Shown here: piece by piece, positions 1-8,205 of the stretch
Position numbering within the stretch: the first letter of the stretch is position 1
Layout of the letters: the number at the start of each line of letters is the position of its first letter
Position numbers and translations under genes: made by a program
The notes under the pieces: generated by a model
The model's input: only the letters and a program-made list of their open reading frames with translations
Told to the model about the DNA's origin: nothing
Database searches by the model: none
Origin: Flavobacteriales bacterium
Lineage (GTDB): Bacteria > Bacteroidota > Bacteroidia > Flavobacteriales > Parvicellaceae
DNA length: 15,411 nt
Direction: 5' to 3'
Assembly (NCBI GenBank): GCA_014239715.1
Contig: JAAZYJ010000022.1
Location: forward strand, 1-15,411

Positions 1-6
1 ATCAAC

Positions 7-37
7 TTGATATTGCATAGCTTGGCAGTTACTTTTG
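7..37 (+). promoter_or_regulatory. Bacteroidota-type promoter of the sdh operon
   Basis: TTG at 7-9 and TACTTTTG at 30-37 are separated by 20 bases. This fits the Bacteroidota primary-sigma promoter, a -33 TTG and a -7 TAnnTTTG about 17-23 bases apart. The -7 element ends 24 bases before the sdhC ATG, which implies a leader of about 17 bases. It is the best two-element promoter match in the window. Confidence 0.7.
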
Positions 38-61
38 CAGTTCAACTATTGAATTTCCAAT

Positions 62-871
62 ATGAGTAAATCGGCAATTCTAAAGTCGTCTATTGCCAAG
101 AAGTGGTTGATGTCTTTAACGGGTCTCTTTCTATGTCTGTTCTTAGCTGGTCATTTAGCTGGAAACCTACAACTGTTCATTAGTGGTTGGGAAGGTACAG
201 TTATGTTCAACAATTATGCAGAGTTTATGTCGTCCCACCCTGCGATTCAAACCATTGCATGGGGGACAAAAATTTTAATTTTGCTTCATGTCTTGCTGGC
301 ATTGTTTCTTGTGATCAGGAACCGAAGAGCGCGAGATACCAGATATAAATACAATCGACCCGGTAAAAATTCCGGATTTGCGTCAAGGACTATGGGCTGG
401 ATGGGGACTTTGTTATTGGTATTTGTGGTTGTTCACCTCATCAATTTCTGGGCTCCGATGCATTATGATGACAACTTCCCAATCCAAATGAATGATGAAG
501 GAAATTTTTATACAGCGGATGGCATTGAACATGCAGACTCACACTTGAAGAAAGTTAATGGATACAGCCACGTATTTATCGGAACACACGATAAAGGCCG
601 TGCATTAAGAGACCTGTGTAAAGTGACAAAAGACTTTTTTAGTAAAAAAGAGAATGGCACAATGGCGCTTCTGATGACAATTCTATATGTTATTTCCATG
701 GTAGCCGTGTCATTTCACCTGTCTCATGGATTTTCAAGCGCATTTCAGTCCCTTGGTATTAATCATAAGAAGTACAACGGATTGATCAAAATAACCGGTA
801 AAACATTTGCAGTGATCATTCCTTTTGCTTTTGCAGCGATTCCAATCTACTTATACATTACGCAAGTTTAG
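62..871 (+). CDS. sdhC: Succinate dehydrogenase cytochrome b subunit (type B, diheme)
   Basis: This is the membrane anchor of succinate:quinone oxidoreductase (complex II). It carries haem b and passes electrons between the SdhB iron-sulfur clusters and the quinone pool. Five hydrophobic helices are visible, at about residues 13-35, 66-86, 110-131, 200-222 and 245-266, as in one-subunit diheme type-B anchors. Candidate haem-ligand histidines lie in or beside the helices: His31 (GHLAGNL), His76, His125 (VVVHLINFW) and His219/His222 (FHLSHGF). The stretch from about 132 to 198, between helices 3 and 4, is longer than I expect for Bacteroidota homologues. It is polar and rich in His, Asp and Lys, and looks like an insertion of about 40 residues before the conserved DLxxVxxxFF segment. 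It is first in the operon, 9 bases before sdhA, with a matching promoter upstream. Confidence 0.95.
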   Translation: MSKSAILKSSIAKKWLMSLTGLFLCLFLAGHLAGNLQLFISGWEGTVMFNNYAEFMSSHPAIQTIAWGTKILILLHVLLALFLVIRNRRARDTRYKYNRPGKNSGFASRTMGWMGTLLLVFVVVHLINFWAPMHYDDNFPIQMNDEGNFYTADGIEHADSHLKKVNGYSHVFIGTHDKGRALRDLCKVTKDFFSKKENGTMALLMTILYVISMVAVSFHLSHGFSSAFQSLGINHKKYNGLIKITGKTFAVIIPFAFAAIPIYLYITQV

Positions 872-880
872 CTTAGAATT

Positions 881-2881
881 ATGGATTTAGATTCAAAATG
901 TCCTAAAGGACCGATTAAAGATCAGTGGACCAATCATAAGAACAACATCCATGTCGTTAATCCGGCGAACAAACGATTGATAGATATAATTGTAGTTGGC
1001 ACTGGTTTAGCCGGAGGTTCGGCCGCAGCCTCACTGGCCGAAATGGGGTATAATGTAAAGTCATTTTGCTTTCAGGATTCCCCAAGGCGCGCGCATTCCA
1101 TTGCGGCTCAAGGAGGAATAAATGCGGCCAAGAATTACCAAAATGATGGGGACTCTGTTTATAGATTGTTCTATGATACCGTAAAAGGCGGTGATTACAG
1201 AGCAAGAGAATCAAATGTATACAGACTGGCAGAAGTTTCAGCGAACATTATTGATCAGTGTGTTGCGCAGGGGGTTCCGTTTGCTAGAGAGTATGGGGGC
1301 CTGCTCGACAACCGATCATTCGGTGGAGTTCTAGTATCAAGGACATTCTATGCAAAAGGGCAGACAGGTCAACAATTGCTATTGGGAGCCTACTCAGCAA
1401 TGAGCCGCCAGATCGGAAAGGGAAAAATAAAAATGTACAACCGCCACGAAATGCTTGATCTGGTATTGGTTGGAGGTAAGGCACGAGGAATAATTGCAAG
1501 GGATCTTGTTACAGGTGAGCTGCAAAGACACTCTGCTCACGCTGTAGTTCTAGCTACAGGAGGCTACGGAAATGTTTTTTACCTGTCTACCAATGCAATG
1601 GGATCAAACGTTACCGCGTCGTGGAGGGCGCATAAAAAAGGAGCCTATTTTGCCAATCCATGCTATACGCAGATTCATCCAACATGCATTCCAAGATCTG
1701 GTGATTATCAGTCAAAGCTTACATTAATGTCAGAATCGTTGAGAAACGATGGTCGGATTTGGGTTCCTAAGAACATGGGTGACGTAAAGGATATTAGGAA
1801 CGGGAAAAAGAAACCAACAGAATTAGCCGAGGATGAAAGGGACTATTATCTGGAGAGAAGATATCCGTCTTTCGGCAATTTAGTTCCAAGGGATGTTGCT
1901 TCAAGAGCGGCAAAAGAAAGGTGTGATGCGGGCTATGGTGTTAACGAAACGGGAGAAGCGGTTTATCTTGATTTTTCTTCAGCCATAATAAGATACGGAA
2001 AAGAAGAAGCAACTATCGAAGGAATTAGTAACCCGACCAATGAGGAGATCAAACAGCTGGGTGAAGCGGTGATCGAAAACAAGTATGGAAATTTATTCCA
2101 GATGTATGAGAAGATTACGGATGATAACCCTTATAAAACACCCATGAAGATCTATCCAGCGGTTCATTATACAATGGGAGGTTTATGGGTTGATTACAAT
2201 CTGATGACGACAATACATGGATGCTATGCGGCAGGAGAAGCGAATTTTTCTGACCACGGTGCGAATCGGCTCGGGGCATCAGCTTTGATGCAGGGGTTGG
2301 CAGACGGCTATTTTGTACTTCCCTATACCATTGGTGACTATCTTGCCAGTGATATTCGAACCGGGACTATCAGTACAGATACGAAGGAGTTTGAAGAAGC
2401 TGAGCAGGCAGTAAAAGACCGACTGGAAGCATTTGTAAATAACAACGGAACCAAGTCTGTTGACCATTTTCATCGAAAGCTGGGAAAAGTTATGTGGAAT
2501 AAATGTGGGATGGCCCGGAATGAAAAGGATCTGAAATCTGCTGTTCAGGAGATTCAGGAAATACGGGAAGATTTCTACAAAAATCTTTTTGTGCCGGGCG
2601 GTATGTATGAGTTTAATCCTGAATTGGAAAAGGCCGCAAGAGTGGAAGACTTTTTAGAGCTGGGAGAACTCTTTGCACATGACGCGCTTCATCGAGAGGA
2701 ATCGTGTGGAGGACACTTCAGGGACGAGTCACAAACTGATGAGGGCGAAGCAAAAAGGGATGACGAGAATTATACATACGCCGCCGCATGGGCATTTGGG
2801 AATAATCCATCCGAACCGGTACTGCACAAAGAGGACTTGAAATTTGAGAACATTGAAGTGAAGCAACGAAGTTATAAATAG
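881..2881 (+). CDS. sdhA: Succinate dehydrogenase flavoprotein subunit
   Basis: This is the catalytic subunit of complex II. It oxidises succinate to fumarate with covalently bound FAD and faces the cytoplasm. The dinucleotide-binding motif [11 protein letters not shown] is at about residues 40-50. The expected FAD-linking histidine is His72 in [12 protein letters not shown] second FAD-domain glycine motif, ATGGYGN, is at about 225-231. Active-site landmarks include His265 (QIHPTC, where many homologues have Q-F-H-P-T-G), the PRD of residues 336-338, His429 (HYTMGG) and Arg463 (ANRLGASAL). At 666 residues it has the length of the type-B SdhA/FrdA group in Bacteroidota. It follows sdhC by 9 bases and precedes sdhB by 56. 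Fumarate reduction in the reverse direction cannot be excluded from sequence. Confidence 0.97.
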   Translation: MDLDSKCPKGPIKDQWTNHKNNIHVVNPANKRLIDIIVVGTGLAGGSAAASLAEMGYNVKSFCFQDSPRRAHSIAAQGGINAAKNYQNDGDSVYRLFYDTVKGGDYRARESNVYRLAEVSANIIDQCVAQGVPFAREYGGLLDNRSFGGVLVSRTFYAKGQTGQQLLLGAYSAMSRQIGKGKIKMYNRHEMLDLVLVGGKARGIIARDLVTGELQRHSAHAVVLATGGYGNVFYLSTNAMGSNVTASWRAHKKGAYFANPCYTQIHPTCIPRSGDYQSKLTLMSESLRNDGRIWVPKNMGDVKDIRNGKKKPTELAEDERDYYLERRYPSFGNLVPRDVASRAAKERCDAGYGVNETGEAVYLDFSSAIIRYGKEEATIEGISNPTNEEIKQLGEAVIENKYGNLFQMYEKITDDNPYKTPMKIYPAVHYTMGGLWVDYNLMTTIHGCYAAGEANFSDHGANRLGASALMQGLADGYFVLPYTIGDYLASDIRTGTISTDTKEFEEAEQAVKDRLEAFVNNNGTKSVDHFHRKLGKVMWNKCGMARNEKDLKSAVQEIQEIREDFYKNLFVPGGMYEFNPELEKAARVEDFLELGELFAHDALHREESCGGHFRDESQTDEGEAKRDDENYTYAAAWAFGNNPSEPVLHKEDLKFENIEVKQRSYK

Positions 2882-2908
2882 AAGAACGCGATACACAGAC
2901 AAACAATA

Positions 2909-2941
2909 ATGGCTACATTATATCAATCTATACAGGCATGA
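2909..2941 (+). other. Ten-codon mini-ORF overlapping the sdhB start
   Basis: In the sdhA-sdhB gap, ATG at 2909 opens a ten-codon frame, [10 protein letters not shown]. Its TGA stop (2939-2941) overlaps the sdhB ATG (2938-2940) as ATGA. This arrangement can couple translation of a leader to the next gene. Frames this short also occur by chance, and nothing else shows it is translated. Confidence 0.2.
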
Positions 2942-3687
2942 ACCTAACACTTAAGATCTGGCGACAAAAGGACAACAAGTCCCGTGGCAGAATGGAGACC
3001 TACCATGTAACCGATATTTCAGAGCACATGTCTTTTTTAGAAATGCTGGACGTGTTAAATGAGCAGCTGATCTCCCAAGAGAAGGAACCTATTGCTTTTG
3101 ATCATGATTGCCGGGAAGGAATTTGTGGAAGCTGTTCAATGCACATTAACGGTGAGCCCCATGGACCTGATAGGGGTGTAACCACATGCCAGCTTCACAT
3201 GAGAAAATTCAAAAGTGGCGATACTATTTACATCGAGCCATTCCGGGCTACTGCTTTTCCTGTTATTAAAGACCTGGTTGTAGATAGATCTGCATTTGAT
3301 AGAATTATTCAGGCTGGAGGATTTGTTTCTGTGAATACGTCAGGTAATTCGCAAGACGCAAATGCAATTCCAATTCCCAAAGCTGATGCTGATAAGGCAT
3401 TTGATGCTGCAACCTGCATTGGCTGCGGAGCTTGTGTTGCCAGCTGCAAAAATGCATCAGCTATGTTGTTCGTTGCCGCAAAAGTATCTCAATTTTCATT
3501 GCTTCCTCAGGGCGAAATCGAGGCAAAAGAAAGGGTACTTCATATGGTTCAACAAATGGACGAGGAAGGATTTGGTAATTGTACCAATACCGGCGCTTGC
3601 GAAGTTGAATGTCCAAAAGGGATATCACTTGAGAACATTGCTAGGATGAACAGAGAGTATTTGAAGGCAACTATTCACAAAGAATAA
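2938..3687 (+). CDS. sdhB: Succinate dehydrogenase iron-sulfur subunit
   Basis: This subunit relays electrons from FAD in SdhA to the haem and quinone sites in SdhC. All three cluster sites are visible. The [2Fe-2S] site is Cys58, Cys63, Cys66 (CREGICGSC) and Cys84. The [4Fe-4S] site is Cys160, Cys163, Cys166 and, after the second motif, Cys225 before Pro. The [3Fe-4S] site is Cys170, Cys215 and Cys221. The N-terminal half (about 1-115) is a plant-type ferredoxin fold and the C-terminal half an alpha-helical ferredoxin fold. The 249-residue length is normal for the family. ATG 2938 is the only start that keeps the conserved N-terminus, and it overlaps the stop of a short upstream frame. A hairpin lies about 40 bases after the stop. 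Confidence 0.97.
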   Translation: MNLTLKIWRQKDNKSRGRMETYHVTDISEHMSFLEMLDVLNEQLISQEKEPIAFDHDCREGICGSCSMHINGEPHGPDRGVTTCQLHMRKFKSGDTIYIEPFRATAFPVIKDLVVDRSAFDRIIQAGGFVSVNTSGNSQDANAIPIPKADADKAFDAATCIGCGACVASCKNASAMLFVAAKVSQFSLLPQGEIEAKERVLHMVQQMDEEGFGNCTNTGACEVECPKGISLENIARMNREYLKATIHKE

Positions 3688-3718
3688 CACTTTCAAGCAA
3701 GTGACGTTTGTTTGTGGC

Positions 3719-3747
3719 AAAAAAAAAGGAACCCATATAGGTTCCTT
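3719..3747 (-). terminator. Intrinsic terminator of the His-rich lipoprotein gene, possibly bidirectional
   Basis: AAGGAACC (3726-3733) and GGTTCCTT (3740-3747) form a perfect 8-bp stem around a six-base loop. Read on the minus strand, the stem is followed by a run of nine T (3719-3727, shared in part with the stem). It sits just past the stop of the small minus-strand gene. On the plus strand only CTTCTT follows, so termination after sdhB would be weaker. Confidence 0.75.
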
Positions 3748-3767
3748 CTTCTTAGTTACATTAATTT

Positions 3768-3929
3768 TTAATGGCTGTGTTCTTCTCCATCTGCATGGTC
3801 ATGTCCATCTTCATGGTCATGTGCTTCTTCGGTTGCATCGGCAGCAGCCTCAGCTTCACCACCACCACACGCTGCCATTGTAAAAGACACTGCTCCACAA
3901 ATTGTCAACATCATCAAAATCTTTTTCAT
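3768..3929 (-). CDS. Small His/Asp-rich lipoprotein, possible metal-binding protein
   Basis: A 53-residue protein with a clear lipoprotein signal: Met-Lys-Lys, a hydrophobic core (about residues 4-18) and a lipobox-like M-A-A-C with Cys21 as the expected lipidated residue. The mature part is about 33 residues: GGG, an Ala/Glu stretch, then HDHEDGHDHADGEEHSH. That gives six His among many Asp and Glu, a pattern that suggests binding of divalent metals such as zinc, nickel or copper, although this is inference. The H-D-H-x-D-G unit occurs twice and is an 18-bp tandem repeat in the DNA. GAGG lies one base before the ATG, so the ribosome site is poorly spaced. It is monocistronic, between sdhB and hemA on the opposite strand, with its own terminator. 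I do not recognise a named family. Confidence 0.8.
   Translation of the reverse strand: MKKILMMLTICGAVSFTMAACGGGEAEAAADATEEAHDHEDGHDHADGEEHSH
3786..3821. repeat. 18-bp tandem duplication inside the small lipoprotein gene
   Basis: TCCATCTGCATGGTCATG (3786-3803) is followed directly by a copy at 3804-3821 with one base changed. Read on the minus strand the two units encode HDHEDG and HDHADG, so the duplication doubles the His/Asp block without changing frame. Confidence 0.85.
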
Positions 3930-4034
3930 TCCTCTATTATTTGAATTATTAAACTAGTTAGTTGAACTCCAAGATAACAATTTAACCGACCGAATCAGTG
4001 GCTTTGTCTATAAATATAATTGCAGACGCAAGTA

Positions 4035-4077
4035 TGACAATAGTGTGACATGTTGTTTGACGTGGTATTTAAATTTG
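4035..4077 (+). promoter_or_regulatory. Candidate hemA control region: three phased TGAC repeats and a -7 motif
   Basis: TGACA at 4035-4039, TGACA at 4046-4050 and TGACG at 4058-4062 are direct repeats spaced 11 and 12 bases apart, about one helical turn. TAAATTTG at 4070-4077 matches TAnnTTTG exactly, although no TTG stands 17-23 bases upstream of it. The -7 motif ends 23 bases before an in-frame TTG codon of hemA at 4101, the same distance seen at sdhC. If real, these elements overlap the first codons of the ATG-4050 reading. Role inferred only. Confidence 0.35.
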
Positions 4078-5339
4078 CTCAACCTTACACCGTCTCGGAA
4101 TTGAACGAAATTAAAATAATAGGGCTAACACACAAGACAGTTGATCTGGACAAGATCGGGGAGTTTCATTTAGATGATGCCGATGTTGCACAACGACTTC
4201 AAAATCTTGTTAATAAAACGGATATTGAAGAATTGATGTACCTCTCGACCTGCAACAGGGTAGAATTTATATTTACATCACCAACATCAGTCGATGATGA
4301 CTGCTTACTTAATTTCTTTCATGCTTTCGATCCTGAAATGGACGAGACTCAACTTCAGTTTGTTTGCCAAAATGCGGAGTATCATGAGGGAATGGACGCC
4401 ATTAGTCACTTATTCAGAGTGGCTTCTAGCATTGACTCACTTGTCCTTGGAGAACGAGAAATAATAACACAGGTTAGAAAATCATTTGAGAAGTCAAAAG
4501 AACTTGAGCTAACAGGTGATTCCCTGCGCCTTTTAGTGGAAAAATCAATTGAAGCAGCAAAACAGGTATACACGCAAACCAATGTTGCTACTAAGCCGGT
4601 TAGCATTGTCTCTTTGGCATATAGAAAGATCAAGGACCTGAATATACCTCTGGACGCAAAAATTTTGGTGATTGGTGCGGGCATGACAAGCACTAACATG
4701 TGTAAATTCCTGCAAAAACATGGATTCTGTAATTTTACGGTTTTCAATAGGACAATGAAAAATGGAGATGGTCTTGCGTCCCTTTTAGGATGTGATAATA
4801 GACCGTTAGCAGAATTGGCCAACCACTCTGCTGGATTTGATATAATCGTTTCCTGTACAGGATCTTCTCATTACATCATTAATCCGGAGCTATATAAAAA
4901 ATTACTCGGAAGCGATAAGAAAAGGAAAGTTGTCATTGACCTGGCAATTCCAAACGACTTTGATAGAAGAATAGCCGATGATTACAATGTCAAGATGATC
5001 GGAATTGAAGATTTGCGGGCGATTGCGGAGAATAATCTTAAAGAAAGAGAGAAAGAATTAGTGGTCTGCGACAAGATCATCCAGAACAACCTTGAGGAAT
5101 TTCGAAAGACGTTCAGAGAACGACAGGTGGAAAAGGCAATGAGCCAGGTTCCTCAGCTTGTCAAGAACATCAAGGAAAAAGCCTACGATACTGTTTTTGT
5201 AAATGAGGTGAGTAGTTTAGATAAAAACTCGAAAGAAGTTCTTGATAAGGTGGTTGAGTATATGGAAAAGAAGTACATAGCGGGTCCGATGAAATTGGCT
5301 AAAGACATACTCCTACAAGACCAACTTACCAAAGATTAA
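4050..5339 (+). CDS. hemA: Glutamyl-tRNA reductase
   Basis: This cytoplasmic enzyme reduces glutamyl-tRNA(Glu) with NADPH to glutamate-1-semialdehyde, the first committed step of C5-pathway tetrapyrrole synthesis. From the ATG at 4050, the catalytic domain begins IIGLTHKT (about residues 23-30) and carries the nucleophile Cys68 in STCNRVE and the conserved His120 (AISHLFRVASSIDSLVLGE). The NADPH domain has a Rossmann motif GAGMTS at about 209-214 and the strand VIDLAIPND (295-303). A helical dimerisation region follows (about 330-429). The 4050 start adds some 17 residues before the usual N-terminus. TTG at 4101 would give MNEIKIIGLTHK, which fits the family better and lies downstream of a -7 motif. 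I keep 4050 as the conservative boundary. The TAA abuts the ATG of hemCD with no gap, so the two are surely co-transcribed. Confidence 0.93.
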   Translation: MLFDVVFKFAQPYTVSELNEIKIIGLTHKTVDLDKIGEFHLDDADVAQRLQNLVNKTDIEELMYLSTCNRVEFIFTSPTSVDDDCLLNFFHAFDPEMDETQLQFVCQNAEYHEGMDAISHLFRVASSIDSLVLGEREIITQVRKSFEKSKELELTGDSLRLLVEKSIEAAKQVYTQTNVATKPVSIVSLAYRKIKDLNIPLDAKILVIGAGMTSTNMCKFLQKHGFCNFTVFNRTMKNGDGLASLLGCDNRPLAELANHSAGFDIIVSCTGSSHYIINPELYKKLLGSDKKRKVVIDLAIPNDFDRRIADDYNVKMIGIEDLRAIAENNLKEREKELVVCDKIIQNNLEEFRKTFRERQVEKAMSQVPQLVKNIKEKAYDTVFVNEVSSLDKNSKEVLDKVVEYMEKKYIAGPMKLAKDILLQDQLTKD

Positions 5340-6875
5340 ATGGATAGGGCCATTATTATTGGATCCAGAGGTAGTGATCTCGCACTATGGCAAGCGAACT
5401 ACGTAAAAAACGAACTTGATAAATTAGGTCAGCAGTCTGAGATCAAAATTATCCAGACACAAGGAGATAGAGTTCAGGATCTAAGCTTTGACAAACTGGA
5501 AGGCAAAGGGTTTTTTACAAAAGAGATTGAACAGCAGCTGCTTTCTGAAGAGATCGATCTCGCAGTACATTCGCATAAAGATCTGGAAACTACACCACCA
5601 AAGGGTTTAATTGTAGCCTCGGTTCCCGAAAGAGCAGATCCGTCCGAATTGATTCTCATCTCGAAAAAAAGTTACGACCCTAAGATGAAATTTGGACTAA
5701 AAGCCAATGCTATTATTGGAACATCATCAGCGAGAAGAAAGAACCAGCTCAGAGCATTTCGGCCGGATCTGGAATTGAAAGACCTGAGGGGGAATGTACC
5801 AACCAGGATCAACAAGTTGGCCCAAGATCAGTACGACGCAATTATGTTGGCCAAAGCAGGTGTAAGTAGATTAAATATTGATCTTTCTGAATTTCAGGTT
5901 ACGGAGCTTCTGCCTACAGAATTTATACCGGCACCCGCGCAAGGAGCATTAGCTTTGCAAATAAGAGAGGATGATCAAAAGCTGGCAGTGGTTCTTACTC
6001 AATTGACGGATCCGGAAACATTGGCTACGGTACAAATTGAGCGTAAAGTGCTCAACCTGCTGGAGGGTGGGTGCCAACTTCCTCTCGGTGTATATGTTGA
6101 ACGTGATGGTGAAGAATTCAGGTTGTGGGCTTCTTTAGCGGAAAACTGGCAAGACATGCCGGTAAGAATACATAGAACCGGAGACGCAGAAAGCTTAGCA
6201 CTAACCGCAGTTGAGGCATTAAAAAAAAAAGCCCCGCCAAGCCGGATCTACGTAAGTAGGAACTTGCCTGAAGAACATTTTGTGCAAAGATATTGTAAGA
6301 GCCGCGGATCAACAATAAGGGCCAGGAGTCAAATCGAAATCGAGTTTATTAGCACGGACTTCCCCTTAACTGATTGGGTTTTCTTTTCGTCCGCTAATTG
6401 TGTCAGGGCATACTTCAGAAACACGGGAGTTAACAACTCGACCAGATATGCTGCAATAGGAGGGGCGACTGCTGAGGTGTTAAATGAATTTGGCCCTTGC
6501 AATTTTGTCGGTAACGGACCGCCAAATGAAGTTGCAAAGCAGTTTAAAAAAATTGTCGGAAAAGGCACAGTGTGTTTTCCAGGGAGCAACAAAAGTCTTC
6601 GAACTATAGAGAAATTTATTCCAAAGAACCAAGTGTCAGGGGTAACGGCATACGTAACGCATGAAGCGGCTGTTCCTGTTGAGGAATCTGATTATTATCT
6701 TTTTACAAGCCCTTCAAATGTCAGCGCATTCTTACAGGTCAATGAGCTACCAGAGGGGGCTACCGTAATTGCAATAGGCCCATCTACAAAAACACGATTG
6801 ACACAATTGGGCATACCTGCAAGACAATCCAGTTTAACAACCATTTTCAGCATGATCGAGGAGGTGTCGATATAA
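5340..6875 (+). CDS. hemCD: Hydroxymethylbilane synthase fused to a uroporphyrinogen-III synthase domain
   Basis: This is a two-domain enzyme of tetrapyrrole synthesis. Residues 1 to about 295 are HemC, which polymerises four porphobilinogen molecules. It shows GSRGSDLALWQAN (8-20), catalytic Asp81 in VHSHKDLE, the Arg-rich GTSSARRKNQL (127-137), LRGNVPTRINKL, and Cys245 in GGCQLPLG, which anchors the dipyrromethane cofactor. Residues from about 300 to 511 form a HemD-like domain: IYVSR at the start, FFSSANCVRAYF, LFTSPSNVSAFL, and AIGPSTKTRLTQLG near the end, the standard HemD landmarks. HemD closes and rearranges hydroxymethylbilane to uroporphyrinogen III. HemC alone is about 300 residues, so the 511-residue length confirms a fusion. 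An A-run (AAAAAAAAAA at 6220-6229) lies at the domain junction, encoding Lys-Lys-Lys. The gene abuts hemA and ends before an intrinsic terminator. Confidence 0.93.
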   Translation: MDRAIIIGSRGSDLALWQANYVKNELDKLGQQSEIKIIQTQGDRVQDLSFDKLEGKGFFTKEIEQQLLSEEIDLAVHSHKDLETTPPKGLIVASVPERADPSELILISKKSYDPKMKFGLKANAIIGTSSARRKNQLRAFRPDLELKDLRGNVPTRINKLAQDQYDAIMLAKAGVSRLNIDLSEFQVTELLPTEFIPAPAQGALALQIREDDQKLAVVLTQLTDPETLATVQIERKVLNLLEGGCQLPLGVYVERDGEEFRLWASLAENWQDMPVRIHRTGDAESLALTAVEALKKKAPPSRIYVSRNLPEEHFVQRYCKSRGSTIRARSQIEIEFISTDFPLTDWVFFSSANCVRAYFRNTGVNNSTRYAAIGGATAEVLNEFGPCNFVGNGPPNEVAKQFKKIVGKGTVCFPGSNKSLRTIEKFIPKNQVSGVTAYVTHEAAVPVEESDYYLFTSPSNVSAFLQVNELPEGATVIAIGPSTKTRLTQLGIPARQSSLTTIFSMIEEVSI

Positions 6876-6888
6876 AAGACGCTAAGTC

Positions 6889-6910
6889 AGGCAGGGCCCT
6901 TGCCTTTTTT
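6889..6910 (+). terminator. Intrinsic terminator after hemCD
   Basis: AGGCA (6889-6893) pairs with TGCCT (6901-6905) around the short GC-rich loop GGGCCCT, followed by six T (6905-6910). It lies 13 bases after the hemCD stop. On the minus strand no T-run follows, so it would not stop transcription of the convergent acyl-CoA dehydrogenase gene. The rest of the gap to 7007 holds nothing I recognise. Confidence 0.7.
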
Positions 6911-7007
6911 ATATCAGGCCCGATTACTCCCTTTGTTGGATGAAAATTCTTTGCATCATCAAGGTGTATGGGCATCAGAATTGATCGCTGTAGTAGGTGA
7001 GCTCAGT

Positions 7008-8186
7008 TTAATTAAAAGCACTGATTCCTGTAATATCCAACCCGGTAATCAATAAGTGAATATCGTGCGTTCCTTCATAAGTAACAACAGATTCGAGATT
7101 CGCCATGTGGCGCATAATACTGTACTCATTAGTGATACCCATAGCACCATGAACCTGTCTGGCTTCTCTTGCGATCTTCATAGCCATTTCCACATTGTTT
7201 CTTTTGGCCATAGAGATTTGTGATGAAGTTGCTCGACCTTCATCGCGCAGGGTTCCAAGCCTGTGCGTTAACAGCTGCGCTTTTGTGATTTCCGTTATCA
7301 TTTCAGCCAGCTTTTTTTGAATCAGCTGAAAGCTGCCTATGGGTTTATTGAATTGTATTCTTTCCTTTGAATATCTCAAGGCAGAATCGTAGCAATCCAT
7401 GGCCGCACCAATGGCTCCCCAAGCAATGCCATAGCGAGCACTATCCAAACATGATAAAGGCGCGCCCAGCCCGTTGCGACCCGGGAGTAAATTTTCTTTT
7501 GGCACTTTGACATTGTCGAAGATCAGCTCGCCGGTTATCGAAGCCCTTAACGAATGTTTTCCGTGCATTTCAGGGGCTGTAAAACCTTCCATGCCTTCTT
7601 CTACCAAAAGACCATGAATTCTACCGCCCTCACCTTTTGCCCACACTACTGCAACCTGAGAGATCGGGGAGTTGGAGATCCACATCTTAGAGCCGTTCAA
7701 AAGGTAATGGTCGCCCATATCTTTGAAATTGGTTACCATCCCTCCGGGGTTAGAACCATGATCGGGTTCCGTAAGACCAAAGCAGCCAAGCCATTCACCT
7801 GTAGCCAGCTTAGGTAAAAACTTCTTTTTCTGTTCTTCAGTACCGTATTTCCAAATAGGATACATGACCAAGGAGCTTTGCACTGAAGCTGTAGACCTTA
7901 GCCCTGAATCACATCGTTCAAGTTCCTGCATCAACAAACCATAGGAAATCTGGTCTAATCCGGCACCCCCATACTCAACTGGGATGTATGGACCGAATGC
8001 ACCTATTTCTCCCAACCCCGGAAGCAGATGCTTTGGGAATTCACATTTTTCGAAGCAGTCTTCGATGATGGGACTCACTTCCTTTTTCACCCAGGCTCGG
8101 GCCGCATCTCGTATTAACTTGTGTTCTTCGGTTAAGAGCTCATCCATTAAATAATAATCGTGAGCTTCGAATCTGTCTGTACTCAT
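7008..8186 (-). CDS. gcdH: Acyl-CoA dehydrogenase, glutaryl-CoA dehydrogenase type
   Basis: This FAD enzyme probably oxidises and decarboxylates glutaryl-CoA to crotonyl-CoA in lysine and tryptophan breakdown, passing electrons to ETF. At 392 residues it has the standard length, with N-terminal helical (about 15-130), central beta (about 131-240) and C-terminal helical domains. Glutaryl-CoA-type markers are dense: ELERCDSGLRSTASVQSSLV with Glu90 and Arg97 at the positions of human Glu87 and Arg94, FGLTEPDHGSNPGGM, CLDSARYGIAWGAIGAA, RQVHGAMGITNEYSIMRH, and catalytic Glu371 in VTYEGTHDIH. The ATG is at 8186. It is monocistronic, convergent with hemCD and divergent from the DUF4271 gene. A -7 motif lies 20 bases upstream. 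The substrate is assigned by motif similarity, and another short dicarboxylic acyl-CoA remains possible. Confidence 0.93.
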   Translation of the reverse strand: MSTDRFEAHDYYLMDELLTEEHKLIRDAARAWVKKEVSPIIEDCFEKCEFPKHLLPGLGEIGAFGPYIPVEYGGAGLDQISYGLLMQELERCDSGLRSTASVQSSLVMYPIWKYGTEEQKKKFLPKLATGEWLGCFGLTEPDHGSNPGGMVTNFKDMGDHYLLNGSKMWISNSPISQVAVVWAKGEGGRIHGLLVEEGMEGFTAPEMHGKHSLRASITGELIFDNVKVPKENLLPGRNGLGAPLSCLDSARYGIAWGAIGAAMDCYDSALRYSKERIQFNKPIGSFQLIQKKLAEMITEITKAQLLTHRLGTLRDEGRATSSQISMAKRNNVEMAMKIAREARQVHGAMGITNEYSIMRHMANLESVVTYEGTHDIHLLITGLDITGISAFN

Positions 8187-8205
8187 TAGTTTGGTTTATT
8201 CTGCG

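Noticed and set aside
3362..3649. A 95-codon plus-strand frame inside sdhB
   Set aside because: It is an alternate reading of the iron-sulfur cluster region. The main frame has every conserved cysteine.
3701..3883. A 60-codon plus-strand frame rich in Leu and His after sdhB
   Set aside because: It runs through the terminator hairpin and is the antisense of the His-rich lipoprotein gene, whose tandem repeat explains its Leu/His periodicity.
4406..4822. A 138-codon minus-strand frame
   Set aside because: It lies wholly inside hemA, whose plus-strand protein has all family motifs. The minus frame has no recognisable domain.
6876..7007. Terminator for the acyl-CoA dehydrogenase gene, or a small gene, in this convergent gap
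   Set aside because: The only strong hairpin has its T-run on the plus strand. The one short frame (14 codons, from the ATG near 6940) has no support.
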